This document shows, piece by piece, positions 24,316 through 38,501 of a stretch of 64,000 nt of DNA. The stretch's first letter is position 1. Every line of letters begins with the position of its first letter. This DNA comes from Oreohelix idahoensis (lineage: Eukaryota > Mollusca > Gastropoda > Stylommatophora > Oreohelicidae). The position numbers and the translations under genes were made by a program. The notes beneath the pieces are model-generated. The model saw only the letters and a list, made by a program, of their open reading frames with translations. It had not been told where the DNA came from and searched no databases. Location of the stretch: the NCBI GenBank assembly GCA_024509875.1, contig JAMPIV010012165.1:26135-90134 (forward strand), written 5' to 3'.

Positions 24316-24333
24316 ATCCCGGACGAGCCCCCA
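24316..24333 (-). promoter_or_regulatory. Primer-binding site, tRNA-Pro
   Basis: The minus strand reads TGGGGGCTCGTCCGGGAT, complementary to the 3' end of tRNA-Pro including CCA and the same 18-base site used by some gammaretroviruses such as murine leukaemia virus. It lies 5 bases from the 5' LTR edge at 24339. Confidence 0.95.
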
Positions 24334-24338
24334 ATATA

Positions 24339-26550
24339 TGTAGTGGTGTTTGATGGTATTGTATGATGGTGATATTACTAAATGTAATTGTATGAGGCCA
24401 GCTGTGAAGGCTCCTGAGATAAGATGTAGTTGTGAATTGTCAGAAGGCCTTTCTTGCTACCACTACGACCTCACACTATTTTTTTTTTTAATGAATGTAG
24501 CTACGTAAAGTGTCTAGGGTTATGATATGTAGTGTGGTGTAATAGGTTATAGATATACCCACAGATATTTAACAAGACTAATAATATTAATAAATGTTAA
24601 AATACACTGAACTAACTCACGTGTGTAAAATTTTTTGATAGAATTATATTACATTTATTTTGTTCTGGATCAATTTTTTAGATTGACCAGAACTTAAAAG
24701 GATTTAGAGATTATGAAAGAAATGCATGGAATATTATATCATAAATGCAATAGTGTACATATATATGTACTATACTAGTTAGTTTTATTAAAATGTTCTA
24801 GTAGTCATCTACTTGGGAGGATAGTTAATGTTTGTGCTGTTGGGGTGGCCTCATCACACCTGTCTATATTGACTACACAGTGTCCAGAAAAATGGTGGGA
24901 ATTTTTATGGGGGTATTAGTAACTACAAAGCGTTGGTGAATGTCCAGCAGACCAGAGGCTCACTCATCTTGTAGTTGTAGCTCTGGTGCTGAAATCTGGT
25001 GGTCCCACCTCTCCGTGCTGGCGGGCAATAATGGTGGTCTCTGTCACAAGTACTGCACAGATACACTCGAGTAAAGTCACCAACTGAATAGACACTGCTT
25101 TGTTGACAACAGAAACTCACAGCTCTGCAATCAAAGTATGGGCCATGTGTCAAAATCTATTCTCTACCCACGTCTGGACACAACACTGACACAACAACCA
25201 CATCATACAGACAGGTCAGATCTCTCTGACCAAACAGCACATTTACCATGGTGGTTTTACATCAGATAGATCCTCCCAGACTATAGATTCTGAAAAATAT
25301 TTTTTAGTTTCCTTCCCTAAAAGTGGATAGGTAATATGTTTCATTATTCTCAACACTTGATCTGTCTTTCTTAACCCTTGCTGGAGTTTATGTACATTGT
25401 TGGTCCCTAGACCCTGACTAGGGCGGGGGGTCTAAAGCAAATCCCTACTTGTTTGTAAGGCTAGATTTTGATATGGCAGTATCAAATCACTCGAACATTA
25501 AACAATATTCAAAACATATAAAGAAATAATTTCAATCTTACCAGATTATGAATAAATAACACAGAATTGCTAGCAAAACTCAGCTGAGCTGCTTGCTATA
25601 GTATGGCGTCCCTAAACTTCTTTCACTTTCTTTCATATGGAAATCACCACACTTTAAAATCTGTGTCTATCACTGAACAACTATTGAAGAATGGCCCCAC
25701 TTTCGCGTCTAAGCGCTAATAATATGATTGTCTGTGGCCAATCACTGCCTAGGTTTATTTTAAATTCAAATTTCCTACCCTAAAGTCATTTCAGTCATGC
25801 TTCAGTCAAGTATGGATGGTTATCTGTTAGTCTGTCCGTCTCTACTTGTGTTTCTACAAAAATGTACTTGATTTTTGAACCAACCTTTCTCTCCCCTCCA
25901 AAATTTTGTCGTTAAAAGTTATTTTTAGACACAGCCACCACAAAATCCCTTCTCTTCCATACTAAGTAGATTTGAACACCTGCGTCTCGAGGTCGTGTTT
26001 TTTTGTGCAAATAGCGACACTTTTAGATTCAATACAGTCTGTCGATGATGTGAACAACACTGTCTTTTGTCATTATCTTCAATATTATCTATCCGTCTGT
26101 AAAATTAAGAACATATTTGTTCACTGCTCAGAATGGGCCATCCGGCCAGCTAATTTTTATATTCCTAACATTAATATTAAGAAAAAAGTACTTTTTAAAT
26201 TTTGTAATATTTCGAACATCTGCGTTTAGCCGCTGAATTCAAATCAAGGGCTTGGTATCGCAAAAGCGTCCATTTCCGTACCTCGTGTCAATTTGGGGGA
26301 CGTGACTTTTCTCCGTTTCCCCCCCAATTGCGTCTCCTTAGCTTTTCTAGTCTCACGCAATCTTTCCAGTCATATTTTTTTCCTTTTTGATCCGCCGTTC
26401 CCCTCCTGTCTAGCAAGTCAATTATTATGGAGGATGATGACCCGCGGTCTAGGCGATCATGTACTATTCGCAGCCTACGCATTATGTTTTTATCCTTAAA
26501 TGTTATCTTTGGAGGTATTTTACCGTTGTATCTCTGTCAATTTCACTACA
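24339..26550 (-). repeat. 5' LTR of gypsy element 1
   Basis: 2212 bp, nearly identical to 17365-19581. Differences I can see include a shorter T-run near 24480, an extra A near 24890, and single substitutions near 25115, 25434, 25594 and 26472. Followed by target duplication CACCC. Confidence 0.95.
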
Positions 26551-26555
26551 CACCC

Positions 26556-27089
26556 TATCTGCATGATTTGAAATGATTGGATCTTTTTGATTGGATTCAT
26601 AACACCATTGGAGGGAATATAGGCTGATAATTTCACAGTTTTATTTCTCTGTGATTTGTACGCTCGCCAAGACAACATCAGACCTCGTCACAGTGAAAAC
26701 TAGATTCATAATTCCTAATTGTTATCCGGACCTTTTATTGGAGAACCAGATAAGACTCTTTCAAATTTTAATAAGGAAAACCGGAACTAGGAAAACTGAA
26801 GAAACACGGAATAAGAAGGGGCAATCTATTGTAAAATTAAAAGAAATCCCAGACACGCGTTGTAAGAGAACAATTCGTCTCTTTTATTCATCTTGCGACA
26901 AGTCTGTAGCCAGGATTGGCGTAAGTTGTGATTTACATTTCATATTTTATCACTAACATGTGAACTACCAAACATATGTATATATTACCATGTGTTTATT
27001 GTGTGAAACTCGCTACTGGATGTCAAAGTCATTTGAGGCTGGCAACCTCAGCGTATAGAATAATGATTCATGAACCAGCACTGCACGGG
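26556..27089. other. Unassigned stretch
   Basis: Genomic DNA between gypsy element 1 and LINE-I. A 101-codon plus frame (26651-26956) has no motif I recognise and no sign of being a gene. Confidence 0.4.
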
Positions 27090-27153
27090 ATGGTGATTGC
27101 TTTATTGATAGTTTCGTAAAGAGAACTAAAAGCATAAAGTAGTTCTAGGTTCC

Positions 27154-28830
27154 CTATGGAGCAGGGAGGGAAAGATGAAAGAAATGATGTACATTCTTCT
27201 TCTTCTTCTTCTCGTTCGCTGGGATGTGCGTCTCCGTGGGCCAATGTTCAGTTCGCAATTGACTAATCATGTGGCAGTCTTGCAGGATGTGTTCGGCTGT
27301 CTGTGCTGCCTGTCCACACGTACATAGGGGTGATGGGACCAATCTCAGTCTGTATAAGTGATTGTTCAGTCTGTTATGTCCTGTTCTAATACGGAACAGG
27401 ATCACCTGTTTTGCTCGATCAAGATAGTGATAGTTATATCTTTGTTGGTCAATTTTCCTGATGGTCTTGATAAGGGTCTTCTTTTCCTGGAATGTGATTG
27501 TTTTTTCTTTTTGTTCCTGTGTTGCTCCCTCTTTTGCTAACGTATCTGCTCTCTCATTTCCTGGTATGCCATAGTGTGATGGTATCCACTGTAGCACTAC
27601 CCTTCTTTTGATATTTACTTCGCATAGGACTTTGTTTAATTCTGGCAGTTTATCACTGTTGAGGGCTTGCAGAACTGACATTGCATCGGTAAGGAATACA
27701 ACCTGCTGACATTGGCTTATTGTGTTATTTATTACTCCTGCAGCAATGCTTACGGCCTGTACTTCAGCAGCGTAGTTTGAACAGAATATTCCAGTAGGTG
27801 AACAGGTGGATTCGTTTTCTTTGTCTGGATAGACCACATAAACTCCTGCACCTCCGTTCTTCACTGCTCTGGTTGCAGATCCATCAGTATGTACTTGGAT
27901 CCATGCTTCTCTGGGGTATAGTTCTTCAATCATGTCACATGCTGCTATTTTCCTTTGGAGAGTATTTAGCTCTCCCATGGGGCAGGTGGTAGTTATGGAG
28001 GTCTTAATGCTGAAATTTTGATGTTGTTCCCATGGGGTTTGGAGGAGTGTGGGAGTTATTTCCTTAGTGATGTCTGGTAGTTCATCCTTGTATGTTCTAA
28101 TTAGTTTTTTGGACCGATGCACAAAACTGCTTCTCTTCAACCTCCCACTGGCTAAATCTCCAAATCTAGTTTTCATTGGATATGCGGGTATGTTCTTGTA
28201 CTGTTCTGCTTGGATCAGGGTCTTAGTGTCTCGTCTGTATAATAAAGGTGGAATGCCTGTGATTTTTTCCATTTCATTTATTGATGTGGTCTTCATGACA
28301 CCCGTGATCAACCGAAGCGCTTGATTTTGTACTTTATCTAAGGCTTGTAGGTGTGATTTGGCTGCTGTAGACCATGCTGCTGATCCGTACTCTAATATAG
28401 GTCTTATTGCACCTGTATACACTTTCTTTAATGTTGTTTCGTTAGATCCCCAACTTGATCCAGCTATTTTCCTCAGTATGGAAAGTTTTCTTCTCGCTTT
28501 GGCCTCTGTTCTCTCGATGTGGTGCCTCCATGTCATTCTCTTATCTAATGTAATGCCCAAGTACACCGGTTCCTCGTCTGTTTGGACATGTATATTTCCA
28601 AGTCGTATCTCTCCTGCTTTGTCTTTGTTTGAGAGCGTGAAAAGTGTTGTTGATGATTTTTCAGCGTTGATCTGCACCATCCATTTCTCTGCCCATGCTG
28701 CTATGTTGTCTGCTGCCCTTTGTATTCGCTTATTAGCGATAGTTAGATGTTCTTCTACACACCACACCACCAAGTCGTCAGCGTATAGGGCAGCTCTCAC
28801 ACCTTGTGGCAGATCGCTGTGCTGCTGCAC
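27154..28830 (-). pseudogene. LINE-I RT C-terminus, RNase H and zinc-binding tail
   Basis: About 550 codons without a stop. The frame opens near the catalytic YADD (ALYADDLVVW), then the thumb region (VYLGITLDKRMTW; ILEYGSAAWS). RNase H follows with Asp in VHTDGSATR, Glu in AAEVQAV, Asp in LTDAMSVL and the HxxxxGNERAD motif (WIPSHYGIPGNERADTLAKEG). The C-terminus has CTCGQAAQTAEHILQDC, a CxCx8Hx4C element common in RNase H-bearing LINEs, thought to bind RNA. Upstream it overlaps the endonuclease-RT frame in a different register because of the RT deletion. Confidence 0.9.
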
Positions 28831-30683
28831 TCTCTAAACCCTGCTTGTTCTGGCACTAAAATTTTCTCGGATTCCAAGTACCATTTCAATCTTCTGTTGA
28901 TCATCTTCTCCATTGTCTTACATACACAGCTTGTTAGGCTTATTGGTCTGTAGCTGGTGGCCTTCCTGTTGTCTTTTCCTTTCTTTATGATGGGACACAT
29001 GAGCGCCTCTCTCCATATCTGTGGCACACTGCCTGTCATCCAACTGTAGTTGTATATTTGCAACAGTTTGCTCATTGCTGTATATCCTAGGTGTTTTAGC
29101 ATTTCGTTGGTTATACCATCCGGGCCTGGTGATTTCCTGTCTTTAAGTTTCCACAAGGCTGTTTTTAACTCTTCCATATTGAATGGTTTGGACATAACGT
29201 CCGGACTGTTTCCATTAGTTCTAGTGTGGATTATTTCTTGACGAATGTCTCGTTGTCTGCGTAAATTGACGGAGATGTTACTTTTATTTCTGTAGGATTC
29301 CGCAAATATGTCTGCTGCTTGTTTGCCGGTATATAGTTTCCCTGCATCGTCTAGTGTAATGGTTTGTCGTTGAGAATTGTTGTCGTCATTCAATTGTTTA
29401 GTGAGTTTCCACAACTTTCTCCCTTCCTTTTCAAGGTTTAGTTTATTTGTTTTTTCCCTCCAGCGTCTCCTCTGGGCTTCTAGCTTTCCTTTGATGAATT
29501 TTGCTTTTGCCTTTTGTAGCATGATATGGTTCTGTTGGGATGGTTGTACTTCTGCAGTGTGCCTTGCTTCATTCATTTCTTCTTGTAGGTTTTGTAGTGT
29601 GTTGGACCAATATGGTACATAGTTCTTCCTCGCTCCTCTCGGTATTGTCTCCTTTGCCGCTTTGAGTACTCCATTATTAAAATCCCAGATGACTTTGTTA
29701 ATGTCTCTGTCTAGTACCCTAATATCTTTTGTAAGCAGATTTGCTCTGTGTTGATAAATGGACCAATTTGCTTTTTTATAATTCCATCTTGGCTGAATTG
29801 GACTTGTATTAATTGTTCTATTAATTTTGATGAATACAGGGCTATGATCACTTCCACCGAGTTGTTCTCCTATTTCCCTTTCCACTATCCTAGCCAAATC
29901 AGGTGTACAGAATGCCAGGTCTGGGGTAGAGGTGCTATGCCATCTTCTGGAGTAAAAGGTTGGAGGATCATTAGGGTTGTTTAGAAGGGTTAGGTTATTG
30001 TCGTCTTGCCAGTTTTCTATCTCTTCGCCCCTTCTATCTAGCTGGTTGTATCCCCAGCTTTGGGAATGGCTGTTGAAGTCTCCGACCGCTAGAAAGTTGC
30101 CAATGGGGACATCTATGCTAGCCATGTTCAGTGGTATGTCATTGGGGCAGTAGAAGTTTAGGAGATCCAGTTCCAGAATGTTATGTTTAAGATGGATTAC
30201 TTGGTATTCTGCACCTTCTTTATATGTCTTGGATTCTATAGCGTTGAGGTTATTCCTTATCAGTGTTAGTATGCCACCCTTCTTCCGATCTTTTCTGTGA
30301 ACTCTGAAGCATTGATAGCCCCGTATCTTAAAATGTTTTCCTTCCTGTAGGTGGGTTTCTTGTATGCAGCATATGCTAATTTCCTTCTGAAATAGGATAT
30401 TCTCTAATTCAGTCTTTTTGTTGTTGACTCCTTCTGCATTCCAATGCATGACTATCAGAGGGGTCATCATCTTATCTGGTTGGCCAGTTACTTTCCCCTT
30501 CCGCCTCCTGGCTCCACTTGGCAGACTAGGGGGACCTCCAGTAGCAGAGGGTGGATTCTGTCGAGGCTCAGAATCCGGCATTGCTCCTGCCTGGAGGGAC
30601 TTCACAGGGCGAGCACCATAACGATAATTTTTTGACATCTGTTGTGTAGACATATTAAACCAAAGCGGGTTGCATGGTACCAT
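28797..30683 (-). pseudogene. LINE-I AP endonuclease and RT N-terminus
   Basis: APE-type endonuclease that nicks target DNA for target-primed reverse transcription: MHWNAEGVNNKK, CIQETHL (metal-binding Glu), VGDFNSHSQSWG, TPDLAFCTPDL and GSDHSPV (catalytic Asp-His). A linker leads into RT with KSPGPDGITNEMLKHLG, SYRPISLTSCVCK and PEQAGFR. Immediately after EQAGFR the frame runs into a stop, because roughly 90 residues (the first catalytic Asp and the PQGSxLSPxLF motif) are missing before the YADD segment. The start at 30683 is simply the first ATG, and the true N-terminus may be further in. Confidence 0.88.
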
Positions 30684-30965
30684 GGTTGCTGGTACGCCTC
30701 CTGGCCTGGTACATGTGACTTCAGCACCTGTTTCTTAAGGCAGAGTGTGCTCATGCCTCCCCCTCTGGCTGGGTGATTTGACTTCGCCTTTACCTCGTTT
30801 GCTGTCCCATCTTGTCTCCCGCTGGGGTTAATACCCAACCTTCGGCAACATTACTGGGTATAACGGGATCCACCACGAGTAGGTGAGGTAGACTTGGGCA
30901 GGAGAGGCTAAGAGACATGTTGAGTCTTGTATTGCGTATCACTGCCCCATTTGGACCCCATGTAC

Positions 30966-34375
<3,410 letters not shown>

Positions 34376-34394
34376 ATCGTCCCCACTTTTAGAC
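34376..34394 (-). promoter_or_regulatory. Polypurine tract of gypsy element 2
   Basis: On the minus strand AAAAGTGGGGACGAT immediately precedes the 3' LTR. It is purine-rich and ideally placed for plus-strand priming. Confidence 0.7.
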
Positions 34395-34415
34395 ATGAAA
34401 CCATTTTTCATGTTT

Positions 34416-37400
34416 TCATTTTTTGACAATGGAGGTGACCTGATTGGTGATTTTAGGATGAGTGGTATCTTCAGTTTGCTCTTCTTCCTCTGTAGACCAG
34501 TTTCTACTCAGAAAATCAGCCCCGACATTCTGTCTTCCCGGAATATATTCCACTTTGAAAGAATAGACGCTTAGAAGGAGGGCCCAACGCATGATCCTAG
34601 CGTTAAATTCTTTATTGGCACCAAGAAATGCTAACGGAGCGTGGTCTGTTTGCACCGTGAACGATGTACCATAAAGAAACTCATGATGGCGTCTGATACC
34701 GTCAATCAGAGCAAGACATTCCCTTTCAACTACGCTGTAGTTCCGTTCCGCTTTATTTAATTTCCGACTGCCATAGGCAACTGGAAATAGCATGTTCAGG
34801 TCACTGTCATCGGCTTGAAGCAGTGTTGACCCGATGCCCTGACCTGACGCGTCGACTCTCAGTACAAAAGGTTTCTTGAGGTCAGGCAACCTCAAAATGG
34901 GGTATGCAGACAACTGTCCTTTCAAAGTGCTATACGCGTGTTCGCACTTTTGATCCCATATGACCTTATCAGGACAACCTTTCTTTGTGAGGTCAGTCAG
35001 AGGTGCCGTCAGTCCGTTGAAGTTCTGGATGTACTTCTGATAGTATGCACATAGCGATATGAAGGAACGTACGTCTTTCTTCGTTCGGGGTCTTTTTGCT
35101 GCCACTATTTTCTCCACGTTCTTCTTAATAGGCCAACTGCATCCGTGAGAAATAGTGTGCCCCAGGAAGTCTAACTGTTCAAACCCGATGAGACATTTGC
35201 TAGGTCTGGCTGTGAGACCCGTTTCCTGTAGTCTCCTGAGGAGCATAGCAACCGTAGCAATATGTTCTTCATAGGTTTCCGATGCAATTAAGATGTCATC
35301 CATGAAATTATGGATATGGGGACTTTGCAAAGGTTGTAGAAGCTTCCTCATCATCCTGGTGAACACTCCTGGTGCATTATGCAAACCGAACGGCATCACG
35401 TTAAATGTGTAATGTCCTTCACTAGTGCTGAAAGCTAACAAAGGTTTAATTTCCTCCTTGACTGGTATTTGATAATAACCTTTGCTGAGGTCAATCTTGG
35501 AGAAGATCTTTGCTTTGCTGAGCTTGGTGAACAACTCAGAAACAGTTTGGAGAGGTTCGGGCTGGAATTCCGTTACAGCGTTTAGCAACCTGTAATCAAT
35601 GCACAGCCGAACTTCCTTATTGGGCTTCTGCAACAGCACTACACTCGAGCTGTAAGGAGATGTAGACTCACTGATAATTCCTGCCTGACGCAGCTTGTCT
35701 ATTTCTCCGCGAAGTGCATCAGCTTTAGCGTACGGGATGGGGTAAACTCTGGTTTGAACAGGGGTCTCGTTTGTTAATTTCATATCAAATTCAATGAGAT
35801 TTGTTCGACCAGGTACATCCGTTAAGACTGCACTGTACTGTTTTAGTAGAGCCCTAGTTTCTGTTTGTTGTTCTGGTGAGAGATTGTCGCCGAACTTGAC
35901 ATCTTTAAAGGATTCTGTGGGTTGCAGTGGATACTCCATGCAACCATCATCATCTTCCTCGTCTTCCGTTGCTATGGCGACAGCCAGGAGATGCTCGGAG
36001 GATGGCACCGGTCTTTCCAAATATTTCTTTAGCAGATTTATGTGGAAGACCTTCTCCTTTCCTTTGATGGAGATCTTGTAGTTGGTACGTGAGATCTTTT
36101 TAAGGACGGTAAACGGTCCTTGCCATCCGATGCGAAGTTTATTGCTTCCGGTTGGAAGTAGCAATAGGACTTTCTCCCCTGGTTGTAGTTCTCTCTCTTT
36201 TGCAGCTTTGTTGTATCTTTTAGTAATTTTAGCGCGGGCTTTCTTAAGGTTGGTAGTAGCTAGATCCCATCCTAGCTTTAGCCTTTCCTTAAGCTCAGAT
36301 ACATACTTGCTTGCAGAGACGACTGTCTCGTCAGCCTTCTGGTCTGTCAGGGACCGAAGTAAGGCTTCTAGTGGCCCCTTAATAGGTCTGCCAAATAAAA
36401 GTGTAGCTGGCGCAAAACCCGTAGACGCTTGGGGTACCTCTCGGTAGGCGAATAAGGCAGCCGATATATATTGGTCCCAGTCTTCCGGTTTCTCCTGACC
36501 CAGCTTACGTAACATCATGGTGAGGGTACCGTTAAAACGTTCCACGAGCCCATTTCCGGCCGGATGGTAGGGACTTGTGTGGATATGTTTGGCCCTCAAG
36601 ATCTTAAAGATCTCCTCCATTAACAGGCTACGGAATTGGGATCCATTGTCCGTCAAAACTTGTTGAGGGAATCCCAACCGTGTAAAAATTTGCACAAGGG
36701 CTTCTGCGACATGCTTGGAATTAGTGCATGGTAGCGGTACGGCTTCGGCCCACATAGTGCAAGTGTCAACTAAGGTCAGGATGAACCTGTTCCTTCTTTT
36801 GGTCTTTTCCAGAGGACCAATAATGTCGACAGCAACCCGTTCAAATGGAGTCCCTACTATTGGCATTTGCCCCATAGGTACTGGGGGTGTCAAGTGCTTG
36901 GGTGCTACCCGTTGGCACTGGGCGCAGGATTTCACATACCTGACAATGTCAGAGTTCATTCCTGGCCACCAATAGTGGTTTTTTATTCGCTGAATAGTGG
37001 CGTTTTGTCCCATATGTCCGCTAAAGGGAAGAGAGTGCCCCATTTCTAAGATCTGGTTTCTGTACTGCGTCGGTACTAGGAGCTGGTTATTCCCCGTGTC
37101 CGGGTTGCCCGTTCTACGATACAATACACCATCCTTAGAAAAGATGTCTCCGTTGTGTCTGGGGTCCTTAGCCATGGGCAGTTTTTTAAAGCAGGGCGCC
37201 AGAGTAGGGTCCTTTTGTTGCGCCTCCTTCAGTTCGTTCGGCAACAAGTTTGGCGCAGGCTCCCTCTCCTTCTTGGCTTGCCCTCTTGTGGTTACCGCTG
37301 CCACAATCGGCTCCTTAGGTCTCCCAATGAACACATATCTACATCCCAGGATAACTGGGTAGATCGGATCATCCATTATGGCCGCTTTAATAACTCCTCT

Positions 37401-38501
37401 GACAAAGTCAGAGTGTATTTCTACCAGTGCGATAGGAAGCGTCCTGGGTGCATCACTCCTGAAAACTCCACTAAGTTTGACGGTTTCCTCTGTCTCCTGA
37501 CCGGGTTTGACTAGGTGCCTAGCGACAATACAATCAAAACTTAATCCAGTGTCAAAAAGACAAGTAGTGGAGGTACCGTTCAAAATTACAGTTCCTCGAG
37601 TTGAGGGTCGGTCCCCCTCAGGTTGAGAATCACTGACATTGACTCTACCTTTCGAGGCTGTATGCAAACATCCAATGCGGTTTGCACCGGTTTGTTTGCC
37701 CTGATCAGACGTTCCTGGTGTAGGGGTCTTCCCTTTTCCTTGACCTTGGTGGCCGCGCTGCCACGTAGGCTTGTTGGGTTGATCAGAATTGTTGTTGGGG
37801 GGGTATCGGGTTTTGTAGAATTTCGATTTTTCCTGGGGAGGTTTCTGGGTATTGTTATCTCGTTGGTTATAATGTTGAGAGGAAGTGGAAGAATAGGATG
37901 CCTGTTCTAGATTCTGTTTTCGAGATGGCTCATCGGTGGGTTTACGTTTAGTGCTGGGAAGTTCGGCCATTGCATTGCTATAGCGTTCGGCTTTATTGAG
38001 TATGTCTTCAAGCCTGACTGCCCCCTGTTCAGCCAAAAATCTACGAGTTTCATTCGACAAAGTGGATTTTATCTGCTCCACAAGAACAAGTTCGAGGAGT
38101 CCCTCATATGAAAGAGGTAGGTCAGATAATTCAATGCACTTTGTCAGATAACCAGTGAGACGTGAAGAGAACTGGGGAAATGTTTCCGTGCTATCTTTTC
38201 GGCTGTTTCTGAACAACTGCAGAAACTTTCGGGCAGTCATCTCAAACTGCTGTAGTAAGGCCTTTTTCAACATGTCGTAATCATGTTGATTCGGTCCCAG
38301 CTTAGTGTACACGTCATAAGCATTGCCTTTCAGTGACGTTGAAAGTTTGAGCGCCCAGCGGGTACTCTCTAACCCATAAAGATTCGCGAGTCTCTCGAAT
38401 TTTTCTAGGTAGCTGTCAATTTTTTCGTTAGGGCTAGGAAAAGATTCTAAAGAAAACGACATAGCAGTTAATTGGGCAGATTGAGTACTGGAGAGGTCCA
38501 T
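34416..38501 (-). CDS. gag-pol: Gag-Pol polyprotein with integrase upstream of RT
   Basis: 1361 codons without interruption. Rough residue map: capsid 20-180 (LEKFERLANLYGLE; YDMLKKALLQQFE); Gln/Asn/Gly-rich basic linker 190-300 with no CCHC zinc knuckle; aspartic protease around D317-T-G (LFDTGLSFD); integrase zinc site H489, H496, C526, C529; integrase catalytic D559, D618, E654 (DD35E); GPF module 791-810; RT from about 920, with FMDD at 1066-1069; RNase H D1217, E1261, D1286, then GADFLSR. Integrase before RT is the Ty1/copia order, while the motifs (GPF module, YIPG..NVGADFLSR, HHCC spacing) are of Ty3/gypsy type, as in Gmr1-like elements. The ATG at 38501 is internal: the frame reads back into the coiled coil, so the native start is probably 38898. 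Confidence 0.95.
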   Translation of the reverse strand: MDLSSTQSAQLTAMSFSLESFPSPNEKIDSYLEKFERLANLYGLESTRWALKLSTSLKGNAYDVYTKLGPNQHDYDMLKKALLQQFEMTARKFLQLFRNSRKDSTETFPQFSSRLTGYLTKCIELSDLPLSYEGLLELVLVEQIKSTLSNETRRFLAEQGAVRLEDILNKAERYSNAMAELPSTKRKPTDEPSRKQNLEQASYSSTSSQHYNQRDNNTQKPPQEKSKFYKTRYPPNNNSDQPNKPTWQRGHQGQGKGKTPTPGTSDQGKQTGANRIGCLHTASKGRVNVSDSQPEGDRPSTRGTVILNGTSTTCLFDTGLSFDCIVARHLVKPGQETEETVKLSGVFRSDAPRTLPIALVEIHSDFVRGVIKAAIMDDPIYPVILGCRYVFIGRPKEPIVAAVTTRGQAKKEREPAPNLLPNELKEAQQKDPTLAPCFKKLPMAKDPRHNGDIFSKDGVLYRRTGNPDTGNNQLLVPTQYRNQILEMGHSLPFSGHMGQNATIQRIKNHYWWPGMNSDIVRYVKSCAQCQRVAPKHLTPPVPMGQMPIVGTPFERVAVDIIGPLEKTKRRNRFILTLVDTCTMWAEAVPLPCTNSKHVAEALVQIFTRLGFPQQVLTDNGSQFRSLLMEEIFKILRAKHIHTSPYHPAGNGLVERFNGTLTMMLRKLGQEKPEDWDQYISAALFAYREVPQASTGFAPATLLFGRPIKGPLEALLRSLTDQKADETVVSASKYVSELKERLKLGWDLATTNLKKARAKITKRYNKAAKERELQPGEKVLLLLPTGSNKLRIGWQGPFTVLKKISRTNYKISIKGKEKVFHINLLKKYLERPVPSSEHLLAVAIATEDEEDDDGCMEYPLQPTESFKDVKFGDNLSPEQQTETRALLKQYSAVLTDVPGRTNLIEFDMKLTNETPVQTRVYPIPYAKADALRGEIDKLRQAGIISESTSPYSSSVVLLQKPNKEVRLCIDYRLLNAVTEFQPEPLQTVSELFTKLSKAKIFSKIDLSKGYYQIPVKEEIKPLLAFSTSEGHYTFNVMPFGLHNAPGVFTRMMRKLLQPLQSPHIHNFMDDILIASETYEEHIATVAMLLRRLQETGLTARPSKCLIGFEQLDFLGHTISHGCSWPIKKNVEKIVAAKRPRTKKDVRSFISLCAYYQKYIQNFNGLTAPLTDLTKKGCPDKVIWDQKCEHAYSTLKGQLSAYPILRLPDLKKPFVLRVDASGQGIGSTLLQADDSDLNMLFPVAYGSRKLNKAERNYSVVERECLALIDGIRRHHEFLYGTSFTVQTDHAPLAFLGANKEFNARIMRWALLLSVYSFKVEYIPGRQNVGADFLSRNWSTEEEEQTEDTTHPKITNQVTSIVKK

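Larger units (their letters stand above)
17365..26550 (-). mobile_element. Gypsy element 1, complete Gmr1-like LTR retrotransposon
   Basis: A 9.2-kb Ty3/gypsy element with two LTRs of about 2.2 kb, a 5-bp target duplication CACCC (17360-17364 and 26551-26555), a perfect tRNA-Pro primer site and a gag-protease-integrase-RT-RNase H order. The LTRs share TGTAGTG...CACTACA ends and differ at only about ten positions, mostly homopolymer lengths, so the insertion is young. The coding region has five frame breaks, three of them at junctions where a one-base indel suffices and two in A-runs. There is no room for an env gene between RNase H and the 3' LTR. Confidence 0.93.
27090..30965 (-). mobile_element. 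LINE-I: APE endonuclease, RT and RNase H non-LTR element
   Basis: A minus-strand LINE with a GC-rich 5' untranslated region (30690-30965), endonuclease and start of RT (28797-30683), RT end and RNase H (27154-28830), and an AATAAA signal on the minus strand at 27102-27107. RNase H after RT places it with the I-group of LINEs. The RT core is deleted, so this copy cannot move by itself. No separate ORF1 is evident. The ends are approximate, and I could not find a target duplication. Confidence 0.85.

Noticed and set aside
26651..26956. 101-codon plus-strand frame as a host gene
   Set aside because: No recognisable domain or splice context; length is within chance expectation.
35794..37514. Several plus-strand frames of 80-120 codons
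   Set aside because: Antisense shadows of the element 2 gag-pol frame with no motif of their own.
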